A program made the translations under genes and the position numbers. Below, one piece after another: positions 1-7,619 of a stretch of 14,063 nucleotides of DNA. Position 1 is the stretch's first letter, and each line of letters starts with the position of its first letter. The stretch comes from CAZPWQ01 sp964590495. Its GTDB lineage: Bacteria; Bacteroidota; Rhodothermia; Balneolales; Balneolaceae. The notes below the pieces were generated by a model that saw nothing but the letters and a program-made list of their open reading frames with translations, did not search any database and was not told where the DNA came from. The DNA is taken from assembly GCA_964590495.1 (NCBI GenBank), contig CAZPWQ010000096.1:1-14063 (forward strand). The letters are read 5' to 3'.

Positions 1-33
1 AAGTCTGTATTCTTACCAATAAATCCTGCCGAA

Positions 34-124
34 TCAACCCGCTTCGGGGTTGATTCTCTTACTCTTTAATTTGCCCCCCAGCTTCGCAGGGGGCTATTCA
101 CGTTTAACTCCTTCGGAGTTTGAG
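34..124 (+). repeat. Triple-hairpin intergenic repeat, copy 1
   Basis: Three hairpins lie in series. The first pairs TCAACCC (34-40) with GGGTTGA (47-53), the second GCCCCC (73-78) with GGGGGC (89-94), and the third AACTCC (106-111) with GGAGTT (115-120). An unpaired linker GCTATTCACGTT separates the second and third. The same architecture and linker recur at 2782-2875 and, inverted, at 3177-3262. It lies downstream of the minus-strand gene at 221-646. It resembles the REP-type palindromes of Bacteroidota, but no REP-associated transposase is in the window. Confidence 0.8.
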
Positions 125-156
125 GATATTGATTAAATAAGAAGTGCTTTTTTTTA

Positions 157-214
157 ACCACTAAGGTATTAAGCACACATAGTTTTACTTAGTGCCCTAA
201 AGTGCCTCAGTGGT
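157..214. repeat. ACCACTAAGG inverted repeat, copy 1
   Basis: The element starts ACCACTAAGG and ends CCTCAGTGGT, so its ends are imperfect inverted repeats, with internal CTTAGTG words. It begins six bases past the stop codon of the plug lipoprotein gene (221-646, minus), so it would form a hairpin in that gene's 3' untranslated RNA. Related copies are at 7188-7222, 12762-12808 and 14055-14063, each at or just after a gene end. Confidence 0.8.
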
Positions 215-220
215 AAATTA

Positions 221-646
221 TTATTCAGTTACAATTTCAATAACTCCATTTCCTCCTTCCAGTCCGTACGAAGAAGAGGCTTCAACTCCTTTTAGTACCC
301 GGATCTTTGTTACCTCATGCATATTAACCAAACTACTTACCCGGGAAAAATCTCTGCCTGCCTTTACTCCATTCAGTACAAACAATGGATCTGAGCCCGA
401 AATCAATGTCTCTGTTCCCCGGATGAGGATACTGGCACTTGGACCATTGCCATTTACCTGAACTCCCGACACCCTCCGCAGATAATCCGCTAATGATACG
501 GAAGGGTTATCTACCTGTACTTCAGAAGTCCCTCCATAATCTTCATCAGTATTTGAGGAGGCTCCGGATCTGCTGGAGGCACAGCCGATGAGTCCGAATC
601 CGACTACAACAACGATAACAGGAAAATATCTGTGGGCATGATGCAT
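221..646 (-). CDS. Stand-alone TonB-receptor plug-domain lipoprotein
   Basis: This 141-residue protein has a short hydrophobic signal (about residues 8-21) ending in a lipobox LIGC, so it is predicted to be a lipoprotein with Cys22 as the mature N-terminus. A Ser/Gly-rich linker follows. Residues ~50-140 match the plug domain of TonB-dependent receptors: SLADYLRRVSGVQV, then SASILIRG, PLFVLNGV, and a closing IRVLKGVEASSSYG...GVIEIVT pattern. There is no beta-barrel: the reading frame ends right after the plug. Family knowledge: in SusC-like receptors the plug gates the barrel pore. A free lipidated plug could dock with barrel proteins or act as a periplasmic decoy or adaptor, but its real role is not known to me. 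It is transcribed alone, with repeats on both sides. No clear promoter was recognised upstream. Confidence 0.85.
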   Translation of the reverse strand: MHHAHRYFPVIVVVVGFGLIGCASSRSGASSNTDEDYGGTSEVQVDNPSVSLADYLRRVSGVQVNGNGPSASILIRGTETLISGSDPLFVLNGVKAGRDFSRVSSLVNMHEVTKIRVLKGVEASSSYGLEGGNGVIEIVTE

Positions 647-785
647 AAGAATAAGGGTTTAACTTGATTGTGGAATAATAAACGGTATCCTGGGGATTCC
701 AGTATATTATATCGATAGTAATATGCCGGTAGCTTTTTACTTATGCAAGCCTATGAATATTATATTTTCATAAAGTTAATTATAA

Positions 786-1060
786 AAAGGAGGAAAGGAG
801 ACGGGAGGAATGGAGACTGGAAACCCTTCCGTCCGGCCGCTGGTTTTGCGGTCGGGCGGGTTTAACAAGGCAGGATTTGTTAATTTTTGAATTCTTAATT
901 CTCACAATCAGCGATCATCCGCCCGATCTGTGTCATCCGTGTTCCATTCCTAATTCCGAATTCCCAATTCCTAATTCCCACTCCGCCACTGTTCACAGTC
1001 TACTGCTTCACCACTCACTGACCCACTGTTCATTGCTCATTGTTCATTGCTCATTGTCTC
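786..1060 (-). repeat. Composite intergenic repeat, copy I
   Basis: This fills the 390-base gap between the two minus-strand genes. Read on the minus strand it holds, in order: short AATGARCAATGAACA words, GAACAGTGGCGG, several AATTAGGAATT words, GGAATGGAACACGGATGAC, GATCGGGC, an A-rich stretch, a GC-rich hairpin (829-840 paired with 848-859, flanked by AAACCC/GGTTT), then GGGTTTCC and GTCTCC runs. The same order is found on the plus strand at 7974-8198. Its first bases overlap the last codons and stop of the gene at 1037-2668. The rest of the gap (647-785) is AT-rich leader for the plug gene with no clear signal. Confidence 0.8.
821..863 (-). terminator. GC-rich hairpin within composite repeat I
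   Basis: The stem pairs 829-840 with 848-859 (12 pairs including two G-T wobbles) around a 7-base loop, extended by flanking AAACCC and GGTTT. It lies downstream of the gene at 1037-2668 in that gene's orientation. There is no proper U-run after it, so termination is only possible; it may instead protect the 3' end of the RNA. Confidence 0.4.
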
Positions 1061-2668
1061 TCCCGCCATATTCTCCAGCAGCAGGAAGTGCGGTCCCTGC
1101 ATCCACCTGTTTTGGATGTCGTCCACAACCCGGGTAGGACCACGGCTGAAGTTACCAAGTATAATGTCATCGTAGCCGTCTCCGGTCCAGTCGGACACAT
1201 CCATTGTTATCCACCGTCCCGCGGAGGTGGCAGGGGGGTGGTACGGCTTGAAGTTGAGAACGCCTTTACCCCGGAAGAATACGAAACCCTCTTCCGGCTT
1301 TTCCAAATAATTTGCAAAAAAGGAGATAGCAGCAATATCCGTATGGCCGTCTTTGTCAAAATCCCCTGTTACGGCATCATATGCCCCGTTTATGGGATAA
1401 AACCATTCCCGGGTGAAATTCTCATCGCCATCATTCAAATAAATATAAACCCCGTGATAGGATTTGTAAGTAATAGAATAATCGGCATTGTCGCCGCTGG
1501 TATAAAGAATGTCGAGGTGACCGTCGCCGTTAAAATCATGCAGTTTAAAAGAGCTGGAGCCGTATGTTATCGGGAACCGGAGCAGGCGCCTGCGTTCAAA
1601 ACTTCCCTCTCCCTTGTTTTCGAGCAGGTAGACAGATTGATCGACTTGTGTACACAGCACAAAAATATCAGGCCATCCGTTTCCGGTATAATCCAGGATA
1701 TGTGATTCAATACAGCCGGACTGATCAATAAGCACTTCCTTTTCACGGGCCGATTCATCCTCTGCATTGTTAACCAAAAATAGCTCCCCGGTGCGATGTC
1801 CGAACGCATTAACCAGCAGATCCCTGTTGCCGTCCCTGTCGAAATCTGAAAACTGACCTTGAACCGGACGGGCTATATTTTCGGCGAACATCTCTCCCGG
1901 ACCTCCCTGTTCGGTGTCCGGTTCATACCACACCATCTGTACGAACCCGGACAGGGCATCAGAGGGATTCACATCCCCGATATAGGTGGCCAAAAACTCC
2001 CGGCGTCCGGGAGTGCTGATTTCATTGGCAAAATGTATATCCGATATGGCTGAAAGAAGCTGATACCGGTCCTTGAACTCCAGGTTTTGATCAAATATAT
2101 AAAACATGGAGTTGCTGGCATCACTCAGGTAAATCAGCCTATTGACATCATCAAAGCGAACGGCGGATACCATGGGCGGAGTTTTCTGTTCCCGGAAACC
2201 GGGTGTTTGGGCTTTAAAGAAAAGAGAATCGGTAACGATGGGAGGATAATCTTCCTCATTTTCCAGCTCGTCGGGAGCCGAAACGAGGTAATAATCAATT
2301 ATTTGCTGCCACTCCTCATCGCTTAATTGCTGTTCAGACGGATAATAGTTTTCCGGCAGGTTGGGTGTTCGTTCTACCGGATACCTGTTGCCGTTATGTT
2401 CAAAAATGCCGAGTTGAGGTCCCATGTGCGGCAGGGTTTGTTCTTCCCAGGTTTGTTTTGGAAGAAGTTCAGGTCCGGGATACTGATGGCAACTGCTGCA
2501 ATGGATCTCCGAAAGCCTTTTGCCCTCTTCAATATTAGGGGAAACCTTTGCATGTTGTTCATCGGTTTCAGCTGTGGGTGTGTCTTCCTTTAGTAGCATC
2601 AGGGACAGTATCATGATAACGATAATAAATAAGGAGGTAATAAGGTATATCCTGCTTTTGGTGGTCAT
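1037..2668 (-). CDS. Membrane-anchored cytochrome c / FG-GAP repeat protein
   Basis: This 543-residue protein has one N-terminal hydrophobic helix (about residues 7-26), probably a membrane anchor or uncleaved signal, placing the rest outside the cytoplasm. A single haem c site CSSCH (C57, C60, H61) is followed by LPHMG, whose Met82 is a plausible distal ligand. From about residue 270 come five FG-GAP/VCBS-type calcium-binding loops: DFDRDGNRD, DYTGNGWPD, DFNGDGHLD, DFDKDGHTD and DWTGDGYDD. These suggest a beta-propeller. The fusion implies electron transfer linked to a surface-recognition or scaffold domain; the partner is unknown. It is divergent from the other FG-GAP gene at 3495, about 0.8 kb away. 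Its last residues, TMSNEQ, are encoded by an intergenic repeat, so the C-terminal tail is probably not functional. Confidence 0.85.
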   Translation of the reverse strand: MTTKSRIYLITSLFIIVIMILSLMLLKEDTPTAETDEQHAKVSPNIEEGKRLSEIHCSSCHQYPGPELLPKQTWEEQTLPHMGPQLGIFEHNGNRYPVERTPNLPENYYPSEQQLSDEEWQQIIDYYLVSAPDELENEEDYPPIVTDSLFFKAQTPGFREQKTPPMVSAVRFDDVNRLIYLSDASNSMFYIFDQNLEFKDRYQLLSAISDIHFANEISTPGRREFLATYIGDVNPSDALSGFVQMVWYEPDTEQGGPGEMFAENIARPVQGQFSDFDRDGNRDLLVNAFGHRTGELFLVNNAEDESAREKEVLIDQSGCIESHILDYTGNGWPDIFVLCTQVDQSVYLLENKGEGSFERRRLLRFPITYGSSSFKLHDFNGDGHLDILYTSGDNADYSITYKSYHGVYIYLNDGDENFTREWFYPINGAYDAVTGDFDKDGHTDIAAISFFANYLEKPEEGFVFFRGKGVLNFKPYHPPATSAGRWITMDVSDWTGDGYDDIILGNFSRGPTRVVDDIQNRWMQGPHFLLLENMAGETMSNEQ

Positions 2669-2781
2669 GAACTTTTTAAATCAAAATTAACGCTATCCTC
2701 CTCAATTACTGTAAATTGTAAGGGATAATAACCGAAGAATATACAGAAATTTTCAGGGTCATATAAATAACTCCTATCGAT

Positions 2782-2875
2782 TCAACCCACTTCGGGGTTG
2801 ATTATCTCACTTTGATTGCAATCCCCCAGCTTCGCAGGGGGCTATTCACGTTCAACTCCTTCGGAGTTTGATGAT
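2782..2875 (+). repeat. Triple-hairpin intergenic repeat, copy 2
   Basis: Nearly the same as copy 1 at 34-124. TCAACCC (2782-2788) pairs with GGGTTGA (2795-2801), then come CCCCC/GGGGG around AGCTTCGCA, the linker GCTATTCACGTT, and AACTCC/GGAGTT. It is in the same orientation as copy 1 and opposite to copy 3. Confidence 0.8.
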
Positions 2876-3176
2876 TACAATTAATAAGAGGGGCCTACTT
2901 GTTGTAGAGTAATCTGGATTTGTCCACCACAATAAGGTATAAAGCTGAAAACGATATCCAGTTATAGATCCTGATCTACCAGCCGGCAGACAGGATATAC
3001 ACAGTTGTGAGGGTGGGCCAAGAACTTTACAACCAGCTTCTTGAAATTGGAAGAAGATATAACTGGCTATAAAGATGAATTGTGCTACTAAATGAATTAT
3101 GGTTTTAGAATACTAATACTTCGGATTTAAAAACTTCCGTCACAAACTGGCTTCGCCTCCGAACTCATTTATCCCA

Positions 3177-3262
3177 AATCCCGAAGGGATTAAATGTGAA
3201 TAGCCCCGTATGTAATGCGGGGTAACCAGTTCATCAATGACAGGCAACCCCGGAGCGGGTTG
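3177..3262 (-). repeat. Triple-hairpin intergenic repeat, copy 3 (inverted, diverged)
   Basis: Read on the minus strand it has the same plan as copies 1 and 2. CAACCC/GGGTTG (3257-3262 with 3245-3250), CCCCG/CGGGG (3218-3222 with 3204-3208), the linker GCTATTCACATTTA, then AATCCC/GGGATT (3186-3191 with 3177-3182). Stem bases differ from copies 1 and 2 but the changes keep the pairing, while the linker stays nearly the same. Confidence 0.7.
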
Positions 3263-3494
3263 AATAAACAAGGGACAGTATTAAAACACGAGGTTCTTCC
3301 TGCTCTACAATTGCCTTTAAAATCTCATCGGTGTTATAATCCGCCGCAATTAGTAGTAAATTCTGATAACTTAATACGATTTTGCTTAACTCCGGTCTTC
3401 AAAAGATGCTTTTTATATTTTAGGTTTCAGCTTATTTTCAGAAAAATAAAGTGGTTTTTATGTTTTTGTTTGTCAATTTAATTCCTGCCCTATT

Positions 3495-6400
3495 ATGCTA
3501 AAGTATGAATTTACCTGTTTTAATATCATTATAGCAGTCTGTCTCTTTATCGGCTGTCAGCATGAGGAGCCCCTTGAATATGAATGGAATGAAGAAGCAG
3601 GATATCGATGGAGTAACCTCACCACGGGTGACGGGGGAGAAGCGGGTTTTAATTCCGAAAATCCGTCACAGACCGGCATCAACTTCTCTAATAATCTTAC
3701 AAGAGAGGATATCGCTGAAAACCGGCACTATCTGAATGGTTCGGGTGTCGCGATCGGAGATGTAAACGGTGACGGCTGGGCGGATATCTATTTTGCCGGG
3801 CTGAGCGGACCCAATAAACTATACATAAATGAGGGCGCTCTCAGATTTACAGATGCGACAGATTCAGCAGGTGTGGCACATGAGGGATATTATTCTACCG
3901 GCGTGGCCTTTTCGGATGTCGACGGAGACGGCGACCTTGACCTGCTGATATCTTCCATGGAGCAGGATAACGTCATATACTTCAACGACGGGACGGGCAA
4001 ATTCTCCCGCCACTCGGGCAGTATACTTTCCGAAAGCAGGGGCAGCCATACGATGACGCTTGCCGATATCGACAACGACGGCGACCTGGACCTGTATGTG
4101 ACGAACTACAAAAAAGATAATGTGCTGGATCTTTTTGATGCGGGAAGTCTATCATGGGAAGAGACCGTAGAGGAATCGGACGATCCGGAAAACGGCCGGG
4201 AATACAGGCTCATACCTCCTTATGATGAGCATTACACGATTCTCTATAAAGACAATGCTCCCCCCGAACGTCGCGAAATTGGCACGACGGATGAACTTTT
4301 TATCAACACGGGCGGCGGAAATTTTGAGAAAGTTACCGATCCGGACCAACGGTTTCTTGATGCGGATGATAATCCAAAGGGAATCGAGCAGGACTGGGGA
4401 CTCACGGCAAAGTTTCATGATATTAATCAGGACGGACTTCCGGATCTGTATGTTTGCAATGACTTCTGGACAAAAGACCGGATATGGATAAACCGGGGAG
4501 AGGGTGTATTCAGGGAGATGGACCCGCTCAGCATTCGCAACATGAGTTTTTCTGCGATGGGGGTCGATTTCTCCGACGTGAACAGAGATGGTTTCTGGGA
4601 TATTTTTGTGACCGAAATGCTGAGCCGGAATCATGAAGGAAATCTGCGCCAGTTTATCCCGGACGATCCCCATCCCCGGTATATCGGTCAGTACAACAAT
4701 CAGCCCCAATACAATCGCAATTCATTTTACGTGAACCGGGGAGATAACACGTTTGCCGAGACCTCCTGGTTTAGCGGACTGGAAGCTTCGGAATGGTCGT
4801 GGGCCGCACGTTTTCTGGATGTGGATCTCGACGGCTATGAAGACCTGCTGATCACCACAGGCTATTCGTTCGATGTGCAGGATCTGGATGCCCAGGATGA
4901 ATGGAGAAATGAACTTGCCAGAATAAGCGGGGCGGGAGACGATATATTTATCTTTCCGACCCTGGAGCTTTCCAATCTCGCATTTCGCAACAGGGGAGAT
5001 CTCACCTTCAGTGATGAGAGCAGTAATTGGGGCTTCGGTGTCGACGATATTGCCCATGGTCTGGCCGTGGGCGATCTCGATAATGATGGAGACCTTGACC
5101 TGGTGATGAATCGTTTGAACCGGCAGGCCGCCGTTTACCGGAACCAATCTGCTTCTCCGCGTATCGCGGTTCGGCTGACAGGCGAGCCCCCTAATACACA
5201 GGCTATCGGGGCAAAAGTTGAGCTGCAGGGCGGTCCGGTACACCAGCAGGACGAAATATCGGCTGGAGGTGATTATCTTTCGCATTCCGATGCACTCATT
5301 GTTTTTGCGGCAGATGAAGAGAATACTGATTACAAGCTTACGATCACCTGGCCCGGCGGGACCCGGAGTGTTATCGACAGCGTCCGGGCAAACCGGATTT
5401 ATGAAATTGATCAGCAGACGATTCCCATAGAAGAAGTCGAATCTTCCCAAAATACCGGTGACACCATATTCCAGGATGTATCGGACAGAATAGATCACAA
5501 GCATAACGAAGAGCCGTACGATGATTTCAGGATACAGCCGCTGCTTCCGGTTAAGCTGAGCAAGCAGGGGCCGGGCATCTCATGGATCGATTTCGATTCT
5601 GACGGTGACGACGACCTGTTTATACCATCCGGACGGGAGGGACATACTGCCGTTTATGAAAACAGTGGCGGTACGTTCCGCTCCCTCTCTCTCGGCGACC
5701 TCACGCAACAATCACCGTCCGACCAGACGTCAATCATAGGGTGGAGAGAGGATCAGCAAACCAGGTTGTTAACAGGAAATGCCAATTACGAGCCGGGCGA
5801 TATAAAAATTCCATCCGTGCTCCACCATGTTTTCCAAAAGGGAAAAATAACTGCAGAGGAGAATATTCCCGGTATTTTTTCCACAACGGGGCCTGTTGCA
5901 GCTGCCGATTATGATGGAGACGGAGAAATTGATCTGTTTGTGGGAGGACGTTTTGTACCGACCCACTATCCGGCGAATGCCACCTCGCGGCTGTTTAAAA
6001 TAGAAAACGGACAGTTTGTTATCGACGAGCAGAATTCCCGGAGGTTCGAAAATATCGGACTGGTTACGGCGGCTGTCTTTACCGATTACGATCAGGACGG
6101 TGATCCGGACCTGCTCCTTAGTTTGGAATGGGATACTATCAGGCTCTACGAAAACAGGGACGGGGAGTTCTATGATATCACACGCACGGTCGGACTTGAC
6201 AGGTACAAGGGCTGGTGGAACGGAATTGCCACGGGTGATTTCAACAATGACGGGCTTCCCGATATTATAGCTACAAACCTGGGGCTCAACAGTCCGTACC
6301 AAATTGAGGGAGATCACCCCCTTAAAATGTTCTACGGTGATTTAAACCGTAACAACCGCATAGATATGATCGAGTCGTACTACGATTCCACCCGTGGGGC

Positions 6401-7196
6401 TTACGTGCCCCGGTGGCAACTACAGGAATATGAATCCATATCCGATATATTTGCTTCCGGAATAAGCAGCAATGAATCATTCGCGAATGCTACTGTAAAT
6501 CAGATTCTTGGGTATAATGCCGATAACCGTCTTTCCTCCAAAGAGATCAACACGCTCGGACATACGATTTTTATCAACGAAGGAGATTCATTCAGCGCAC
6601 ATCCGCTGCCGGACGAAGCCCAGTTTTCTGCGGCCTTTTATGCAGGCACAGCCGATTATGACAATGACGGAAACGAGGATATTTTCCTGAGCCAGAATTT
6701 CTTCCAGTTACGTGAAAAAACGCCAAGACTGGATAGCGGCCGGGGACTCTGGCTGACAGGAGACGGCCGCGGGAAATTCGAAGCTGTGCCCGGACATGCG
6801 AGCGGAATCGAGGTTTACGGAGAACAGCGCGGCGCCGCACTGAGCGATTTTAATGGAGACGGGAAAGTGGATCTGGCCGTATCCCAAAATGCTGCTGAAA
6901 CGAAATTATATTTAAACCGGACAGAACGTGCGGGTATGACTGTACGACTGGAAGGTTCTCCTGAAAACCGGGATGCCATAGGTTCAGGGATACGCTTGGT
7001 CTATGAAGACGGAACCAAGGGACCGTTGCGTGAAATACAGGCGGGATCAGGATACTGGTCCCAAAACAGCGCTGTCCAGGTAATGGGGATTGATAGTGAC
7101 AAGATGCCCGGACAGATAGAAGTGAGATGGTTCGATGGAAGCACAGATAGCATTGATGTTATTGAGGATCAAATGGAATATACCATACACCACTGA
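3495..7196 (+). CDS. Large lipoprotein with two FG-GAP/VCBS + ASPIC/UnbV halves
   Basis: This 1233-residue protein starts with a lipoprotein signal (CLFIGC, Cys21), so it is probably anchored in the outer membrane. It is built as two similar halves. Half 1 (about 83-635) has seven FG-GAP loops such as DVNGDGWAD, DVDGDGDLD, DINQDGLPD and DLDNDGDLD, then an ASPIC/UnbV domain from about 557. That domain has AIGAKVEL, GGDYLSHSD and ITWPGGTRS. Half 2 (about 690-1233) has six loops (DFDSDGDDD, DYDGDGEID, DYDQDGDPD, DFNNDGLPD, DYDNDGNED, DFNGDGKVD) and a second ASPIC/UnbV domain with AIGSGIRL, GSGYWSQNS and VRWFDGSTD. Such proteins are common in Bacteroidota, often near SusC/SusD loci, and are thought to bind ligands or partners at the surface; the ligand is not known. 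The last codons (HH, stop) fall inside the ACCACTGAGG repeat. Confidence 0.9.
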   Translation: MLKYEFTCFNIIIAVCLFIGCQHEEPLEYEWNEEAGYRWSNLTTGDGGEAGFNSENPSQTGINFSNNLTREDIAENRHYLNGSGVAIGDVNGDGWADIYFAGLSGPNKLYINEGALRFTDATDSAGVAHEGYYSTGVAFSDVDGDGDLDLLISSMEQDNVIYFNDGTGKFSRHSGSILSESRGSHTMTLADIDNDGDLDLYVTNYKKDNVLDLFDAGSLSWEETVEESDDPENGREYRLIPPYDEHYTILYKDNAPPERREIGTTDELFINTGGGNFEKVTDPDQRFLDADDNPKGIEQDWGLTAKFHDINQDGLPDLYVCNDFWTKDRIWINRGEGVFREMDPLSIRNMSFSAMGVDFSDVNRDGFWDIFVTEMLSRNHEGNLRQFIPDDPHPRYIGQYNNQPQYNRNSFYVNRGDNTFAETSWFSGLEASEWSWAARFLDVDLDGYEDLLITTGYSFDVQDLDAQDEWRNELARISGAGDDIFIFPTLELSNLAFRNRGDLTFSDESSNWGFGVDDIAHGLAVGDLDNDGDLDLVMNRLNRQAAVYRNQSASPRIAVRLTGEPPNTQAIGAKVELQGGPVHQQDEISAGGDYLSHSDALIVFAADEENTDYKLTITWPGGTRSVIDSVRANRIYEIDQQTIPIEEVESSQNTGDTIFQDVSDRIDHKHNEEPYDDFRIQPLLPVKLSKQGPGISWIDFDSDGDDDLFIPSGREGHTAVYENSGGTFRSLSLGDLTQQSPSDQTSIIGWREDQQTRLLTGNANYEPGDIKIPSVLHHVFQKGKITAEENIPGIFSTTGPVAAADYDGDGEIDLFVGGRFVPTHYPANATSRLFKIENGQFVIDEQNSRRFENIGLVTAAVFTDYDQDGDPDLLLSLEWDTIRLYENRDGEFYDITRTVGLDRYKGWWNGIATGDFNNDGLPDIIATNLGLNSPYQIEGDHPLKMFYGDLNRNNRIDMIESYYDSTRGAYVPRWQLQEYESISDIFASGISSNESFANATVNQILGYNADNRLSSKEINTLGHTIFINEGDSFSAHPLPDEAQFSAAFYAGTADYDNDGNEDIFLSQNFFQLREKTPRLDSGRGLWLTGDGRGKFEAVPGHASGIEVYGEQRGAALSDFNGDGKVDLAVSQNAAETKLYLNRTERAGMTVRLEGSPENRDAIGSGIRLVYEDGTKGPLREIQAGSGYWSQNSAVQVMGIDSDKMPGQIEVRWFDGSTDSIDVIEDQMEYTIHH

Positions 7197-7222
7197 GGCA
7201 CTGAGAACTTAGTATGGTGGTG
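7188..7222. repeat. ACCACTAAGG-type repeat overlapping a stop codon
   Basis: CACCAC (7188-7193) and GTGGTG (7217-7222) are inverted around GAGGCACTGAGAACTTAG, the core of the repeat also seen at 157-214 and 12762-12808. The TGA at 7194-7196 inside the element is the stop codon of the large lipoprotein gene, so the repeat supplies the last two residues and the stop. Confidence 0.65.
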
Positions 7223-7276
7223 AATTTGGTTGACAGCCGAGTTTTAGGTTCACGATAAATTTGACATCCCTCGCAG

Positions 7277-7470
7277 CCGACCCACCCCAACCCCTCCTCC
7301 CGAACCGTCGGGACTGAAAAACCATAGCGTAACAAGGAGGGGCTTTGAAGGAGCTGAAATTGTGGAAAAGAGTCACTCCTTCCTTGTTGCGTGGGTTTGC
7401 GCAATAGGGAAGGAGCCGGAGCCTGCTCAACGAAGCCAGCGGTTTTGGGGCGTAGTTTAGGATGGGTCGG
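7277..7470. repeat. Nested inverted-repeat block
   Basis: The outer arms CCGACCCA (7277-7284) and TGGGTCGG (7463-7470) enclose three more hairpins. CCCCTCCT (7291-7298) pairs with AGGAGGGG (7335-7342); within it CCCGA (7299-7303) pairs with TCGGG (7308-7312). CTCCTTCC (7376-7383) pairs with GGAAGGAG (7408-7415). This fills most of the 423-base gap 7197-7619; the remaining ~150 bases before 7620 are AT-rich leader with no recognised signal. No coding content is convincing here. It looks like a structured intergenic repeat or a small non-autonomous mobile element. Confidence 0.65.
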
Positions 7471-7619
7471 AAAGCAGCTGGCTGAGAACCGGCAGAGCAG
7501 ATGGATCGGGTATTTCTTCCCAAGGAAGTGTTTTAAAACCTTGCTTATCATAAAATCCATTTATTACCTTATCGTTTTATTCTATAAACTATTTCTTTTG
7601 AACATCAGCAAAACAAAAA

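Larger units (their letters stand above)
2669..3494. other. 826-base divergent intergenic region
   Basis: This lies between two divergently transcribed FG-GAP genes, so both promoters should be here, but I could not identify them with confidence. It holds two triple-hairpin repeats in opposite orientation (2782-2875 and 3177-3262) that bracket about 300 bases of AT-rich sequence. That central stretch has no gene I recognise. The last 200 bases before 3495 are very AT-rich and are the likely promoter and leader zone of the large lipoprotein gene. Confidence 0.6.

Noticed and set aside
1040..1705. 221-codon plus-strand open frame opposite the cytochrome/FG-GAP gene
   Set aside because: The minus frame encodes clear CxxCH and FG-GAP motifs; this frame has no domain pattern and is an antisense shadow.
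2895..2975. 26-codon minus-strand stretch with a protein-like hydrophobic sequence
   Set aside because: A stop lies directly upstream, there is no start codon, and it is too short to call a gene remnant.
34..3262. Repeats as a CRISPR array
   Set aside because: Copies are kilobases apart, differ in orientation, have internal hairpins, and there are no regular spacers or cas genes.
4152..4709. 185-codon minus-strand open frame
   Set aside because: Same reason: an antisense shadow of the FG-GAP coding region.
4722..5504. 260-codon minus-strand open frame
   Set aside because: It lies fully inside the large lipoprotein gene, whose frame shows regular FG-GAP loops and an ASPIC domain; the antisense product has no recognisable features.
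5769..6317. 182-codon minus-strand open frame
   Set aside because: It is fully antisense to the second half of the large lipoprotein gene and shows no family motif.
7159..7560. 133-codon minus-strand and overlapping open frames in the 7.2-7.6 kb gap
   Set aside because: The sequence is a set of inverted repeats; the products are Pro/Ser/Arg-rich without any family pattern.
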